9,893 bases of DNA from an uncultured Megasphaera sp. (lineage in GTDB: Bacteria > Bacillota > Negativicutes > Veillonellales > Megasphaeraceae): contig CALBLM010000096.1 of assembly GCA_937895695.1 (NCBI GenBank), positions 1 to 9,893 of the forward strand, written 5' to 3'. Made by a program: the position numbers and the translations under genes. The notes beneath the pieces were generated by a model, which searched no databases, was not told the DNA's origin, and saw only the letters and a list, made by a program, of their open reading frames with translations. Position 1 is the first letter of the stretch, and every line of letters begins with the position of its first letter. Shown here in pieces: positions 1-7,389 of this stretch.

Positions 1-430
1 AGGCAGCCATAAATTGTTTTAACGTATCCGTATTGCCAGCAGCTTTTGCTCCATACGTAAAATTAGAACCGACAACAATGGCTGACGGATGAATATACGT
101 TAATAACTGCTGACAAAATGATTCCGGTGATTCTTTGAGTAAATGCTGCGTCATGGGGAGTAGTACGAGACCATCAATACCGACTGTCGCAATGTATTGT
201 TCTTTTTGTTCGACTGTAGACAGTCGTACCGGTTCTTTTTCGGGACAAAGGACAGATAATGGATGGGCACCAAACGTAATAACCAAGGTTTTTACGCCTT
301 TTTTACCAGCCTTTTCCATTGCCGTTTTCATGACCATTTGATGTCCCAAATGCACTCCATCAAAGGTTCCCAATGCAACAACGGCACCGCAGCAATCTGT
401 AATTTCCTGAAATGAATGGAATACTTGCAT
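1..430 (-). CDS. ribF: RibF, bifunctional riboflavin kinase / FAD synthetase (N-terminal part, runs off window)
   Basis: Makes FMN from riboflavin and FAD from FMN, using ATP, in the cytoplasm. Only the first 143 residues are in the window, all from the N-terminal FAD synthetase (nucleotidyltransferase) domain; the riboflavin kinase domain lies beyond position 1. The nucleotide-binding motif GTFDGVHLGH is at residues 21-30. The second motif, usually TFDPHP, reads TFGAHP (52-57), and the usual VGxDFrFG motif reads VGSNFTYG (120-127). The ATG at 430 is preceded by GTGAGG, which overlaps the truB stop codon, 9 bases upstream. It lies 11 bases after truB and is the last visible gene of the nusA-infB operon; a truB-ribF pair is common in Firmicutes. 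Identity is secure from the first motif and context. The two altered motifs are departures from the consensus I know and may reflect lineage divergence. Confidence 0.93.
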   Translation of the reverse strand, partial: MQVFHSFQEITDCCGAVVALGTFDGVHLGHQMVMKTAMEKAGKKGVKTLVITFGAHPLSVLCPEKEPVRLSTVEQKEQYIATVGIDGLVLLPMTQHLLKESPESFCQQLLTYIHPSAIVVGSNFTYGAKAAGNTDTLKQFMAA

Positions 431-441
431 GATTTATTACC

Positions 442-1323
442 TCACCCTATGTCAGCAAACATTTTATGCGGACGAATTACATGATGTTCCTCATCAAAAC
501 GAGCAATACCTGCTAACTTCTTTTCTAGTGTATAAACACGCAATATCGCCTTATCTGTCAATCCTTTTCCCGCGAAGGGAACAGGGCGTCCTTGCAGTAA
601 AAAGGTACATTGCTTCGGATTACATACGGCCTTCGGTAATTCTTGAATCGCCATATCAGCAGGTTGGACATAGGCATCCGGGTTGGTTTCAATTTCTTCC
701 AACGTAGCCCCTTGGGAAATATCAAATAATCCAGCTTGTACGCGTACAAGATAGGTCATGCAAGCGTAAGTCCCCAGGGCTTCTCCTATATCGCGAATTA
801 AGGAACGAATATATGTCCCTTTAGAGCAAGTAACGGTAATAAGCCCTCTGCCATTTTGATATGCCAATACTTGAATATCATGAATCGTAACGTGCCGTAC
901 AGGCAAGGTAAAATCTGCATGCTGACGAGCTAGTTTATAGGCTTTGACACCGTTAATATTAATCGCAGAATATCGTGACGGTGTTTGCTCTATGTCACCA
1001 CGAAACGATTCCACAGCGTGTTGTATTTCTTCGAAACGAAAAACACGCACCGGTGCCTGCGCAACGACTTCGCCGGTACAATCCTCCGTATCTGTTGCCA
1101 AGCCCAGTGCAAATTCAGCATGATATGTTTTTATACTGCTGTCACCGTATTCAATTAAGCGAGTAGCCTGTCCTAAGTAGACCGGCAAGACACCAGCAGC
1201 TAAGGGATCCAATGTACCTGCATGGCCTATTTTTTTCATATTATATATACGGCGCAGTTGACCAATTACATCATGGCTTGACATGCCCGTTGGTTTTATT
1301 ACATTGACAACTCCATGTATCAT
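442..1323 (-). CDS. truB: TruB, tRNA pseudouridine-55 synthase
   Basis: Converts U55 to pseudouridine in the T-loop of tRNAs. The 293-residue length is usual for the family. Visible motifs: the N-terminal GVVNVIKPTGMSSHDV signature, the catalytic block GHAGTLDPLA at 33-42 with nucleophile Asp39, KTY with the active-site Tyr67, and CSKGTYIRSL at 166-175 with Arg173. The tail from about residue 230 is the C-terminal RNA-binding (PUA-like) extension. The frame is open 22 codons further upstream (to 1389), but family proteins begin just before the GVxNxxKPxGxxS motif. I therefore chose the ATG at 1323, which forms an ATGA overlap with the nrnA stop and has AAGGA about 13 bases upstream. One oddity: the usual YSAxK motif reads YSAIN (118-122), with Asn in place of the common Lys. 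The catalytic residues are intact, so the enzyme should be active. Confidence 0.96.
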   Translation of the reverse strand: MIHGVVNVIKPTGMSSHDVIGQLRRIYNMKKIGHAGTLDPLAAGVLPVYLGQATRLIEYGDSSIKTYHAEFALGLATDTEDCTGEVVAQAPVRVFRFEEIQHAVESFRGDIEQTPSRYSAININGVKAYKLARQHADFTLPVRHVTIHDIQVLAYQNGRGLITVTCSKGTYIRSLIRDIGEALGTYACMTYLVRVQAGLFDISQGATLEEIETNPDAYVQPADMAIQELPKAVCNPKQCTFLLQGRPVPFAGKGLTDKAILRVYTLEKKLAGIARFDEEHHVIRPHKMFADIG

Positions 1324-2264
1324 ATCGCTTTTAAAATTTCCTTCACTACCATTTTTTTGGCATCTTCTAAGGAAGATGCTATCGTACATCCTGCAGCCCG
1401 AACATGACCACCGCCGCCAAAAACAGCTGCAATGGCATTGACATCCACTGTTTTGGAACGCAGGCTGACTCTCGTTTCTGTATCACTAACAAATTTTACA
1501 GTAAACGCAACGTCTACGCCCTTAATATTACGCACATAATCCATGTAACTGCCTGTATGTTCGCCTGTATACTGCATCAATTCCGGCGTAAAGGCCAATC
1601 CGGCCACGGCATTGCTGCCAAACAGTTCAATATGCTGCAACACTTCTCCCAAAGCCTGCATTTTAGCCAAAGAACGAGCATCCAGGTGTTCGGATATGAT
1701 ATTCGGATGGGCACCGGCATCTACCAAAGCACCTGCCATGCGCAGCGTATGACCTGTCGTATTGCTGAATTTAAAGAAACCGCAATCAGTCGCTACTGCC
1801 AAATATAATGCATCCGCCCAAGCGGCTTCAATAGGTATATTCCAGGTTAAAAACAGGTATGTTAAAATCTCACCGGCTGCTGCAAAATCAGGACGAATAT
1901 ATTCCCAATCAGCAAAATGCTGATTGGAAATATGATGATCTATATTCAATATCTTTCCCTTTGCCAAATCGGCAGCATGTCCCAGTCGATTCATATCGGT
2001 TGCATCTAATACAACAGTCAGCCACGAATCGTCTGTCTGAATGTCTTCTGGTTTTTGAATCGCTTCATAGTCCTGCAAAAAGTTGAATTTTTCATCTACA
2101 TCGTCATCGAATACAACAACCACTTCTTTATGCAAGGAATGAAGCCATCCATATAATGCCAGCGTACTGCCAATGGCATCACCATCGGGGCTAACATGTG
2201 CCGTAATCATAATACGATCATACTGTTCTAGTACGTGACGTATTTCCTGTATTGAAGAATTCAT
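1320..2264 (-). CDS. nrnA: NrnA-type DHH/DHHA1 phosphoesterase (nanoRNase / pAp phosphatase)
   Basis: Family members degrade 2-5 nucleotide RNAs from the end and dephosphorylate 3'-phosphoadenosine-5'-phosphate to AMP, using metal ions in the cytoplasm. The 314-residue length fits. The N-terminal DHH domain shows HVSPDGDAIGS at 23-33 (metal ligands His23, Asp27, Asp29), Asp87 in VVLDATD, the DHH triad at 109-111 in NIDHHISN, and Asp160 in ATDCGFF. The C-terminal DHHA1 substrate-binding domain has GGGGHVRAAG at 283-292. All expected metal ligands are present. The ATG at 2264 is 5 bases after the rbfA stop, with AAGAAGGG inside the end of rbfA as ribosome binding site. Its TGA overlaps the truB start by 4 bases. 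The rbfA-nrnA-truB order is typical of Firmicutes. RecJ is excluded by the short length. Assignment to NrnA is by architecture and context; the choice between RNA and pAp as main substrate cannot be made from sequence. Confidence 0.92.
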   Translation of the reverse strand: MNSSIQEIRHVLEQYDRIMITAHVSPDGDAIGSTLALYGWLHSLHKEVVVVFDDDVDEKFNFLQDYEAIQKPEDIQTDDSWLTVVLDATDMNRLGHAADLAKGKILNIDHHISNQHFADWEYIRPDFAAAGEILTYLFLTWNIPIEAAWADALYLAVATDCGFFKFSNTTGHTLRMAGALVDAGAHPNIISEHLDARSLAKMQALGEVLQHIELFGSNAVAGLAFTPELMQYTGEHTGSYMDYVRNIKGVDVAFTVKFVSDTETRVSLRSKTVDVNAIAAVFGGGGHVRAAGCTIASSLEDAKKMVVKEILKAI

Positions 2265-2269
2265 CCGTT

Positions 2270-2617
2270 TTAGCCCTTCTTTTCGATGTCACGAAGAATC
2301 TTATCAATTTTCATGCCGTAATCCAATGACGTATCTTCTTTAAATTCAATAGTCGGTGAATAGCGAATCCCCAATCGCCGGCCCACTTCTGTACGAATAT
2401 AGCCGGTTGCATTTTTTAACGCTTTCATCGTATTTTGCTTTTCTTCGGACTTTCCAAAAAGGCTTACATATACAGTTGCTTCCCGTAAATCACCGGTAAT
2501 CCGCGCATCTGTAACGGTAACAAAACCAAGGCGGGGGTCTTTTAATTCACGAAGCAGTATATTAGATACTTCCTGCTTAATGAATTCTTGTATTTTACGA
2601 ACTCGTAATTCTCCCAT
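2270..2617 (-). CDS. rbfA: RbfA, 30S ribosome-binding factor A
   Basis: A small single-domain protein that binds the 30S subunit and assists late maturation of 16S rRNA, including processing of its 5' end and cold adaptation. The 115-residue length is normal. Residues 4-20 match the family N-terminal helix (RVRKIQEFIKQEVSNIL). The signature RELKDPRLGFVTVTDARITGD starts at residue 23 and leads into the type-II KH-like fold (ATVYVSLFG); the later RRLGIRYSPTIEF strand is also recognisable. The ATG at 2617 has GTGAGGAT about 8 bases upstream, starting right at the infB stop. It lies 16 bases after infB, as in most bacteria, and 5 bases before nrnA. Nothing is missing or unusual. Confidence 0.96.
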   Translation of the reverse strand: MGELRVRKIQEFIKQEVSNILLRELKDPRLGFVTVTDARITGDLREATVYVSLFGKSEEKQNTMKALKNATGYIRTEVGRRLGIRYSPTIEFKEDTSLDYGMKIDKILRDIEKKG

Positions 2618-2633
2618 AATATTTTATCCTCAC

Positions 2634-5084
2634 TTATTCCGGAGCTACTTCGACCATTTCATACGCTTCGATTTCGTCACCTTCCTTGATGTCACGATAT
2701 TTATCAAGGGTAATGCCGCATTCGTAGCCAGAAGCAACTTCCTTTACATCATCTTTAAAACGACGGAGACCGTCAATTTCTCCTTCATGAACAACAATAC
2801 CATTGCGAATCAAGCGGATTTTGGATGTGCTGGTAATTTTTCCTTCTTTGACATAAGAACCGCCAACAATAACTTTCGGTGTTGTAATAACTTTGCGGAC
2901 TTCGGCACGGCCAATAATTTTTTCTTCGTATTTCTTTTCCATCATGCCTTTAATAGCGGCTTCGACATCGTTAATTGCATCATAAATAACACGATACATA
3001 CGCATATCGACATTTTCGTGTTCTGCTGCCTTACGAGCTGCTGCATCAGGACGAACGTTAAAGCCGATAATAATCGCATTAGACGCGGAAGCCAGCATAA
3101 TATCCGATTCCGTAATCGCGCCAACGCCGGCATGTACGATGGAAATACGAACTTCATCACTCTTAATGGACATCAAGGACTGACTTAATGCTTCGACAGA
3201 GCCTTGGACGTCCCCTTTAACGATCAATGGTAATTCTTTCAATTCACCCTGCTGAATCTGGCTGAACAAATCATCCAACGTAACTTTGGCATTGACATGA
3301 AGTTCTGAAGAACGTTTCTTTTCCATTCGTTTTTCAGCCACACTGCGTGCCGTTTTTTCATCGGTTACATCCAAGATATCGCCTGCCTCCGGCACATCAT
3401 TCAATCCTAAGATTTCGACTGGGAATGAAGGTTCTGCTTTTTTAACTCGTTCGCCCCGTTCGTTAGTCATGGCACGAACTTTACCAAAGCATGGTCCAAC
3501 TATAATCGTATCGCCTACATGAAGCGTACCTTTTTGAATCAATACAGAAGCAACCGGGCCACGTCCTTTATCTAATTTTGCTTCAATAACAACCCCTTGA
3601 GCCGGGCGATTTGGATTTGCTTTCAGTTCCGATACTTCGGCCAATACTAAAATATTTTCCAGTAAGTCTTCCAAGCCGATTTTCTTATGGGCAGAAACAG
3701 GAACCATAATGGTATCACCGCCCCATTCTTCACTAATCAAGCCATACTCTGTCAGCTGCTGCATAACATGTTCAGGATTGGCACTTTCTTTATCAATCTT
3801 GTTGATGGCAACAATAATCGGTACGCCTGCAGATTTTGCATGGTTAATAGATTCAATCGTCTGTGGCATAACACCGTCATCGGCAGCAACAACAAGAACA
3901 GCAATATCCGTTACCTGTGCACCACGGGCACGCATTGCCGTAAATGCTTCATGACCAGGCGTATCCATGAAGGTAATTTTTTTGCCTTCATAACGAACCT
4001 GATATGCCCCAATATGCTGCGTAATGCCGCCGGCTTCATGACTGGTTACATTGGTCTGACGAATCGCATCAAGCAAGCTGGTTTTGCCATGGTCGACATG
4101 ACCCATAATCGTAACAACAGGGGGACGAACTTTCAATGATTCTGGCGGATCAATAATTTCTTCTAATTCAGTGGGATCTTCCGGTGGTGCTTCTTTTGTG
4201 ACAGTCACACCAAATTCATCGGCGATTAACGAAGCTGTTTCATAATCAATTTCTTGGTTAATCGTCGCCATAATACCGCCCATCAGCAATTTTTTGATAA
4301 CTTCGCCAACTTCACGGCCTAAACGTTCAGCAAAATCTTTGACAATAATCGTTTCCGGCAATTCAATGCTGGTTGGATAATTTTTCTTCTTCGCTGTTTC
4401 ATGATTTTGCATTTGCTGCGGCTGGTTTTTATGATTTTTACTTTTATGTTTTCCTTTGTTCAATACATTGGACAGCAAAGTATGTGGTCTGTTTTTCCCG
4501 CCTTGATTATTACGGCTATCCCGATTGCCATTCTGCCCCCGTTTATTACGTTTTGTATCGGAACGGTTGCCGTTATCTGTATTATTTTGTTGCGTGCGGC
4601 CAAAAAACTTAGTACGCTTACTATCATTAGAACCGCCTTGTTTGCTGTCTGCCTGATGATTCGTACGGTTTTGACGATTAGATGAACCACTCGCAGTTTG
4701 CGGTTTGTCTTTACGCATGTTGGACATATTTTTTCCATTGCGATTTGACGGCTGTCCCTGATGTTTTCCGCTGTTGGTGCGTTCATTATGTCCTTGTTTT
4801 GCGTTATTTTCCTGATTGTGTTGACGTTCTTGCTGTTTTCCTTGATTTGCGCGGCTGTTATCGTTCACTTTTCGGCTATTTCCTTCCATTCCTTTTTTGG
4901 CTTCTGCCACTTTTTTATCAGTACTCTGTTTCGATTTCTTAAAAGACGTATCCAAAATGGATTTCATTTTATCATCAATACCAGTAAAATTTCCGGCCTT
5001 GATATTATGGTCTCCTAATACCTTGATAACAGCTTTAGCTGACACACCATATTCCTTGGCTGCTTCATATACTCGTTTTGTCAT
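2634..5084 (-). CDS. infB: Translation initiation factor IF-2
   Basis: GTPase that brings fMet-tRNA to the 30S initiation complex and promotes subunit joining. The 816 residues show the full family layout. An IF2_N segment (1-50) is followed by a long basic, low-complexity linker (about 51-235) rich in Asn, Gln, Lys, Arg and Gly. A second IF2_N segment (about 237-296) precedes the G domain, which has G1 GHVDHGKT at 328-335, G2 GGITQHIG at 352-359, G3 DTPGH at 374-378, G4 NKID at 428-431 and G5 SAH at 464-466. Domains II and III and the C-terminal fMet-tRNA-binding domain follow (GYECGI, ending EAYEMVEVAPE). The ATG at 5084 follows the ylxQ TAG directly with no gap, and AAAGGGGG inside ylxQ is the ribosome binding site, so coupling is likely. 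All GTPase motifs are intact. Shorter isoforms from internal starts exist in some bacteria, but I see no convincing internal ribosome binding site here. Confidence 0.98.
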   Translation of the reverse strand: MTKRVYEAAKEYGVSAKAVIKVLGDHNIKAGNFTGIDDKMKSILDTSFKKSKQSTDKKVAEAKKGMEGNSRKVNDNSRANQGKQQERQHNQENNAKQGHNERTNSGKHQGQPSNRNGKNMSNMRKDKPQTASGSSNRQNRTNHQADSKQGGSNDSKRTKFFGRTQQNNTDNGNRSDTKRNKRGQNGNRDSRNNQGGKNRPHTLLSNVLNKGKHKSKNHKNQPQQMQNHETAKKKNYPTSIELPETIIVKDFAERLGREVGEVIKKLLMGGIMATINQEIDYETASLIADEFGVTVTKEAPPEDPTELEEIIDPPESLKVRPPVVTIMGHVDHGKTSLLDAIRQTNVTSHEAGGITQHIGAYQVRYEGKKITFMDTPGHEAFTAMRARGAQVTDIAVLVVAADDGVMPQTIESINHAKSAGVPIIVAINKIDKESANPEHVMQQLTEYGLISEEWGGDTIMVPVSAHKKIGLEDLLENILVLAEVSELKANPNRPAQGVVIEAKLDKGRGPVASVLIQKGTLHVGDTIIVGPCFGKVRAMTNERGERVKKAEPSFPVEILGLNDVPEAGDILDVTDEKTARSVAEKRMEKKRSSELHVNAKVTLDDLFSQIQQGELKELPLIVKGDVQGSVEALSQSLMSIKSDEVRISIVHAGVGAITESDIMLASASNAIIIGFNVRPDAAARKAAEHENVDMRMYRVIYDAINDVEAAIKGMMEKKYEEKIIGRAEVRKVITTPKVIVGGSYVKEGKITSTSKIRLIRNGIVVHEGEIDGLRRFKDDVKEVASGYECGITLDKYRDIKEGDEIEAYEMVEVAPE

Positions 5085-5411
5085 CTAGTTACCCCCTTTA
5101 TCCATCGCTTGCATCACCTTGGTAATCGCCTTGGCAAATCCCGTATCTGTCAGCAAAACAACAACATTTTGCATCTTGCCTACAGCCTGCCCGAGCTCTT
5201 GCTTGGTGAATATATCTACTACGACAATCCCCTTTCGCTTTGCCAGACGGCGGTATTTTTCTACATTATCACTGCCACCGTCGCATGCTAAAAATAACAT
5301 GGGAACTGTATGTTTTTTCAAATGATTCTCGGCTGCAAAATCACCGCATATCGTCTTGCGAGCCCGATATGCCAGTCCTAACAAGCCACTTATCCGTTCA
5401 TGTGCTGTCAT
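5085..5411 (-). CDS. ylxQ: YlxQ, L7Ae/L30e-family RNA-binding protein
   Basis: A 108-residue single-domain protein of the L7Ae/L30e/Gadd45 group, whose characterised members bind kink-turn RNAs. Recognition rests on the N-terminal ISGLLGLAYRARKTICGD (residues 7-24, matching the family pattern LLGLAxRAGKxxxG), the central strand PMLFLACDGGSDNVEKY, and the QELGQAVGK segment before the last strand and helix. The position after the loop glycine in the family pattern is occupied by Arg in YRARK, a small deviation. The ATG at 5411 overlaps the ylxR TGA in an ATGA arrangement, with AGGA 6 bases upstream; its stop abuts the infB start. A role in ribosome or RNA metabolism follows from the family and operon, not from a direct assignment. 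The target RNA is unknown from sequence. Confidence 0.9.
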   Translation of the reverse strand: MTAHERISGLLGLAYRARKTICGDFAAENHLKKHTVPMLFLACDGGSDNVEKYRRLAKRKGIVVVDIFTKQELGQAVGKMQNVVVLLTDTGFAKAITKVMQAMDKGGN

Positions 5412-5668
5412 GATAATTCCTGCCGCAGGCTCTCATAAATATCATCTGATACTTTCGTTTTTAGCGAACGTTCCAAACGGTGTTCTTTATAGGCCTTTTC
5501 CAAACAGTCCGGATTTTGGCAAATATATACGCCGCGACCTGATTTTTTGCCGGTTTTGTCAATTTCAACGGTTCCTTCTGGCGTACGAACAATACGGATC
5601 ATTTCTTTTTTGCTTTTTTGTTCCTGACAGCCGGCACAAACGCGGAGCGGTATTTTTTTCTTTTTCAT
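5408..5668 (-). CDS. ylxR: YlxR (DUF448) RNA-binding protein, RnpM-like
   Basis: An 86-residue basic protein of the YlxR/DUF448 family, nearly always found after nusA. In Bacillus the family member has been reported to modulate RNase P and was renamed RnpM. Seen here: the lysine-rich start, RVCAGC (9-14), the EMIRIVRTPEGTVEID strand pair (22-37), and the family signature GRGVYIC (44-50) followed by a further Cys at 55. The four cysteines (11, 14, 50, 55) form a C-x2-C...C-x4-C pattern that could hold a metal, but that is inference. The ATG at 5668 has a strong AGGAGG five bases upstream that overlaps the nusA stop. It overlaps ylxQ by 4 bases. An RNase P link is interesting given the tRNA embedded in the neighbouring operon, but no direct connection is shown. 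Confidence 0.92.
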   Translation of the reverse strand: MKKKKIPLRVCAGCQEQKSKKEMIRIVRTPEGTVEIDKTGKKSGRGVYICQNPDCLEKAYKEHRLERSLKTKVSDDIYESLRQELS

Positions 5669-5677
5669 AGGCTCCTC

Positions 5678-6820
5678 CTATTCTTGTTCAGCAGTTGTAT
5701 CATCAGACGGCAATGCTAAATCGCTCAAAATATCCATATCCGCATCAGCAGATTCTGATGATGTTTCTGGCTGAGCTACTTTTGCTTCTTGTGCCTGGCT
5801 TTCACTTTTTATATCAATTTTCCAATTTGTCAATTTCGCAGCCAGTCGTGCATTTTGACCAGCTTTACCAATTGCCAGTGACAGTTGATAGTCCGGTACA
5901 ACTACACTGGAAGATTTTTCAGCTTCATCTACGGTAACAGATAAAACCTGTGCCGGGCTTAATGCATTAGCAATATATATCGCCGGATCTTCATCCCATT
6001 TGACAATATCAATTTTTTCATTCTGCAGTTCCGTTACGATATTTTGCACACGTGTGCCTTTTGGGCCTACACAAGCGCCAACAGAATCCACATTTTCATC
6101 ACGGGAATACACAGCAATCTTAGAACGGCGGCCCGGTTCTCTGGCAACAGATTTTAATTCTACAACACCTTCATAAATTTCAGGTACTTCTAATTCGAAT
6201 AACCGTTTCAATAATCCCGGATGCGTACGAGATACCAATATTTGAGCGCCTTTTGTCGTTTTTCTTACTTCAACAACATAACATTTAATACGCTGTCCTA
6301 CCATATAGGTTTCAGTCGGAATTTGTTCAGATACAGGAAGTACCGCTTCGGCTTTGCCTAAATCAACGTAGACATTGCGATTCTCAACGCGCTGAATCAA
6401 TCCGGTAATAATATCATCGGTTCGATTATAAAATTCATCATATACGATATTGCGTTCTGCCTCACGAAGACGCTGAATCATAACTTGTTTAGCTGCCTGG
6501 GCAGCAATACGGCCAAAGTTATCCGGTGTCACATCGACATTGACAACATCGCCGACTTCATATTCAGGATTTAATTTTCTAGCATCTTCCAATGAAATTT
6601 CACTATGAGGATTTTCTACTTCATCAACAACCGTTTGGGCTGCGACAATACGGTAATCCCCCGTTTCTCGATTTAATTCTACATCTGCAATCGGGTTAGC
6701 TTCCGGCTCTTTTTTATATGCCGTAATTAGTACAGCCTCTAAGGAATCACAGATAACATCTGTAGAAACACCTTTCTCTTTAGATAAAAAAGCGATAGCA
6801 TTGAGCAGTTCTTTGTTCAC
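5678..6820 (-). CDS. nusA: Transcription termination/antitermination factor NusA
   Basis: Binds RNA polymerase and nascent RNA, controlling pausing, termination and antitermination. From the GTG at 6820 it is 380 residues, the short Gram-positive type without the extra C-terminal repeats of enterobacterial NusA. In order: the N-terminal polymerase-binding domain (1 to about 125), an S1 domain (about 138-200, GLIQRVENRNVYVDLGKAEA), KH1 with GACVGPKG near 248-255, and KH2 with AIGKAGQNARLAAKLTNWKIDI near 316-337. An acidic Ser/Asp/Glu-rich tail from about 345 ends the protein. An ATG at 6835 is in frame (five extra residues) and overlaps the rimP stop as TAATG, but has no Shine-Dalgarno upstream. 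The GTG has GGAGG eight bases ahead and gives the family-typical start MNKELLNAI, so I prefer it. The TAG at 5680-5678 overlaps the ylxR ribosome binding site. Confidence 0.96.
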   Translation of the reverse strand: MNKELLNAIAFLSKEKGVSTDVICDSLEAVLITAYKKEPEANPIADVELNRETGDYRIVAAQTVVDEVENPHSEISLEDARKLNPEYEVGDVVNVDVTPDNFGRIAAQAAKQVMIQRLREAERNIVYDEFYNRTDDIITGLIQRVENRNVYVDLGKAEAVLPVSEQIPTETYMVGQRIKCYVVEVRKTTKGAQILVSRTHPGLLKRLFELEVPEIYEGVVELKSVAREPGRRSKIAVYSRDENVDSVGACVGPKGTRVQNIVTELQNEKIDIVKWDEDPAIYIANALSPAQVLSVTVDEAEKSSSVVVPDYQLSLAIGKAGQNARLAAKLTNWKIDIKSESQAQEAKVAQPETSSESADADMDILSDLALPSDDTTAEQE

Positions 6821-6828
6821 GTTTACAC

Positions 6829-6833
6829 CCTCC
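6829..6833 (-). promoter_or_regulatory. Shine-Dalgarno GGAGG that decides the nusA start
   Basis: GGAGG lies 8 bases ahead of the GTG at 6820 and begins inside the alternative ATG codon at 6835. The ATG has only an A/T-rich stretch upstream and no purine-rich motif. The site therefore supports initiation at the GTG, four to five codons further in than the longest open frame. Confidence 0.75.
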
Positions 6834-6834
6834 A

Positions 6835-7305
6835 TTAAAAATCTATATGCAAGCGAATTTGCGATATATCTTTCATTGTTAATTGTTCTTCATGATCATC
6901 TATGCGCACTGTAATCGTTCCATCTTCATTTTTGTGTACTAAATCAGCAACTATATCTTTCGCACCTTGATACGGTTTGAAAAAATGAATATCTACGGAG
7001 CGACCAGCATAGCGGACAAAATCTTTATCCTTCTTTAGAATACGGTCCAATCCCGGTGAGGATACTTCCAGTAAATAATTATCCTGTATGGGGTCTTTTT
7101 CATCCAGTACTTTGCTTAACTTTTCACTGACCCGTTGACAGTCTTCCAAATCTACGCCGCCATCCTTATCAATAAAAACGCGCAAATACCAGTTTTTTTC
7201 CCGCACGTACTCTACATCCACCAATTCCAGGGACGTACCAGCAATAATCTGTTCTACTTCGTTAGCAATTAATTCTTCAATATGTTCACGTCTCATCGTA
7301 TTCAC
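6835..7305 (-). CDS. rimP: RimP, ribosome maturation factor
   Basis: Assists maturation of the 30S subunit (central pseudoknot and head assembly) in the cytoplasm. The 156 residues match the family length and its two-domain form. The N-terminal alpha/beta domain has LELVDVEYVREKNWYLRVFID (26-46), followed by the DLEDCQRVSEKLSKVLD helix and the signature YLLEVSSPGLDRIL at 77-90. The C-terminal SH3-like domain starts near 103 (SVDIHFFKPYQGAKDIVADLV). The GTG at 7305 has AAGAAGGA six bases upstream. An in-frame ATG three codons later is too far (15 bases) from that site to be preferred. It is the first gene of the nusA-infB operon, behind a promoter and an approximately 78-base leader, and its TAA shares one base with an ATG in frame with nusA. 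Confidence 0.95.
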   Translation of the reverse strand: MNTMRREHIEELIANEVEQIIAGTSLELVDVEYVREKNWYLRVFIDKDGGVDLEDCQRVSEKLSKVLDEKDPIQDNYLLEVSSPGLDRILKKDKDFVRYAGRSVDIHFFKPYQGAKDIVADLVHKNEDGTITVRIDDHEEQLTMKDISQIRLHIDF

Positions 7306-7340
7306 CAGCTATCCTTCTTAAAATCGTGTAGGTAAAAGTT

Positions 7341-7364
7341 AAGAGTGGGCTTCCACCCACTCTT
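7341..7364 (-). terminator. Perfect 9-bp hairpin in the rimP leader (terminator or attenuator candidate)
   Basis: AAGAGTGGG and CCCACTCTT form a perfect 9-bp stem around a six-base loop. On the minus strand the stem is followed by AACTTTTACC, only a weak U-run. It lies between the predicted rimP promoter and the rimP start, so it would be in the operon leader. It could be an attenuator, an RNA-stability element, or the terminator of the gene ending at 7435. The plus-strand side has no T-run, so it does not look bidirectional. The structure is certain; its function is inferred. Confidence 0.45.
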
Positions 7365-7389
7365 CATCAATCAAACCTAAATTACTTTT

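Noticed and set aside
1324..1389. 22-codon N-terminal extension of truB
   Set aside because: It overlaps the end of nrnA, adds residues not found in TruB, and the ATG at 1323 has the coupled ATGA overlap with a ribosome binding site.
1404..1808. 134-codon plus-strand frame opposite nrnA
   Set aside because: Antisense to the conserved DHHA1 and DHH regions, no family resemblance and no ribosome binding site.
2580..3188. 202-codon open frame on the plus strand opposite infB
   Set aside because: The product is Phe/Asn/Ile-rich with no domain, it is antisense to a well-conserved part of IF-2, and no ribosome binding site or promoter supports it. It is a codon-bias shadow.
4727..4740. Internal start in infB for a shorter IF-2 isoform
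   Set aside because: GGA lies about six bases before an in-frame ATG, but the match is weak and the local sequence is A-rich by composition. Not enough to call an isoform.
4373..5018. Several overlapping plus-strand frames opposite the IF-2 linker, rich in Phe, Leu, Ile and Cys
   Set aside because: They mirror the low-complexity Asn/Gln/Lys linker codons. Their hydrophobic look comes from the complement of those codons, not from membrane proteins.
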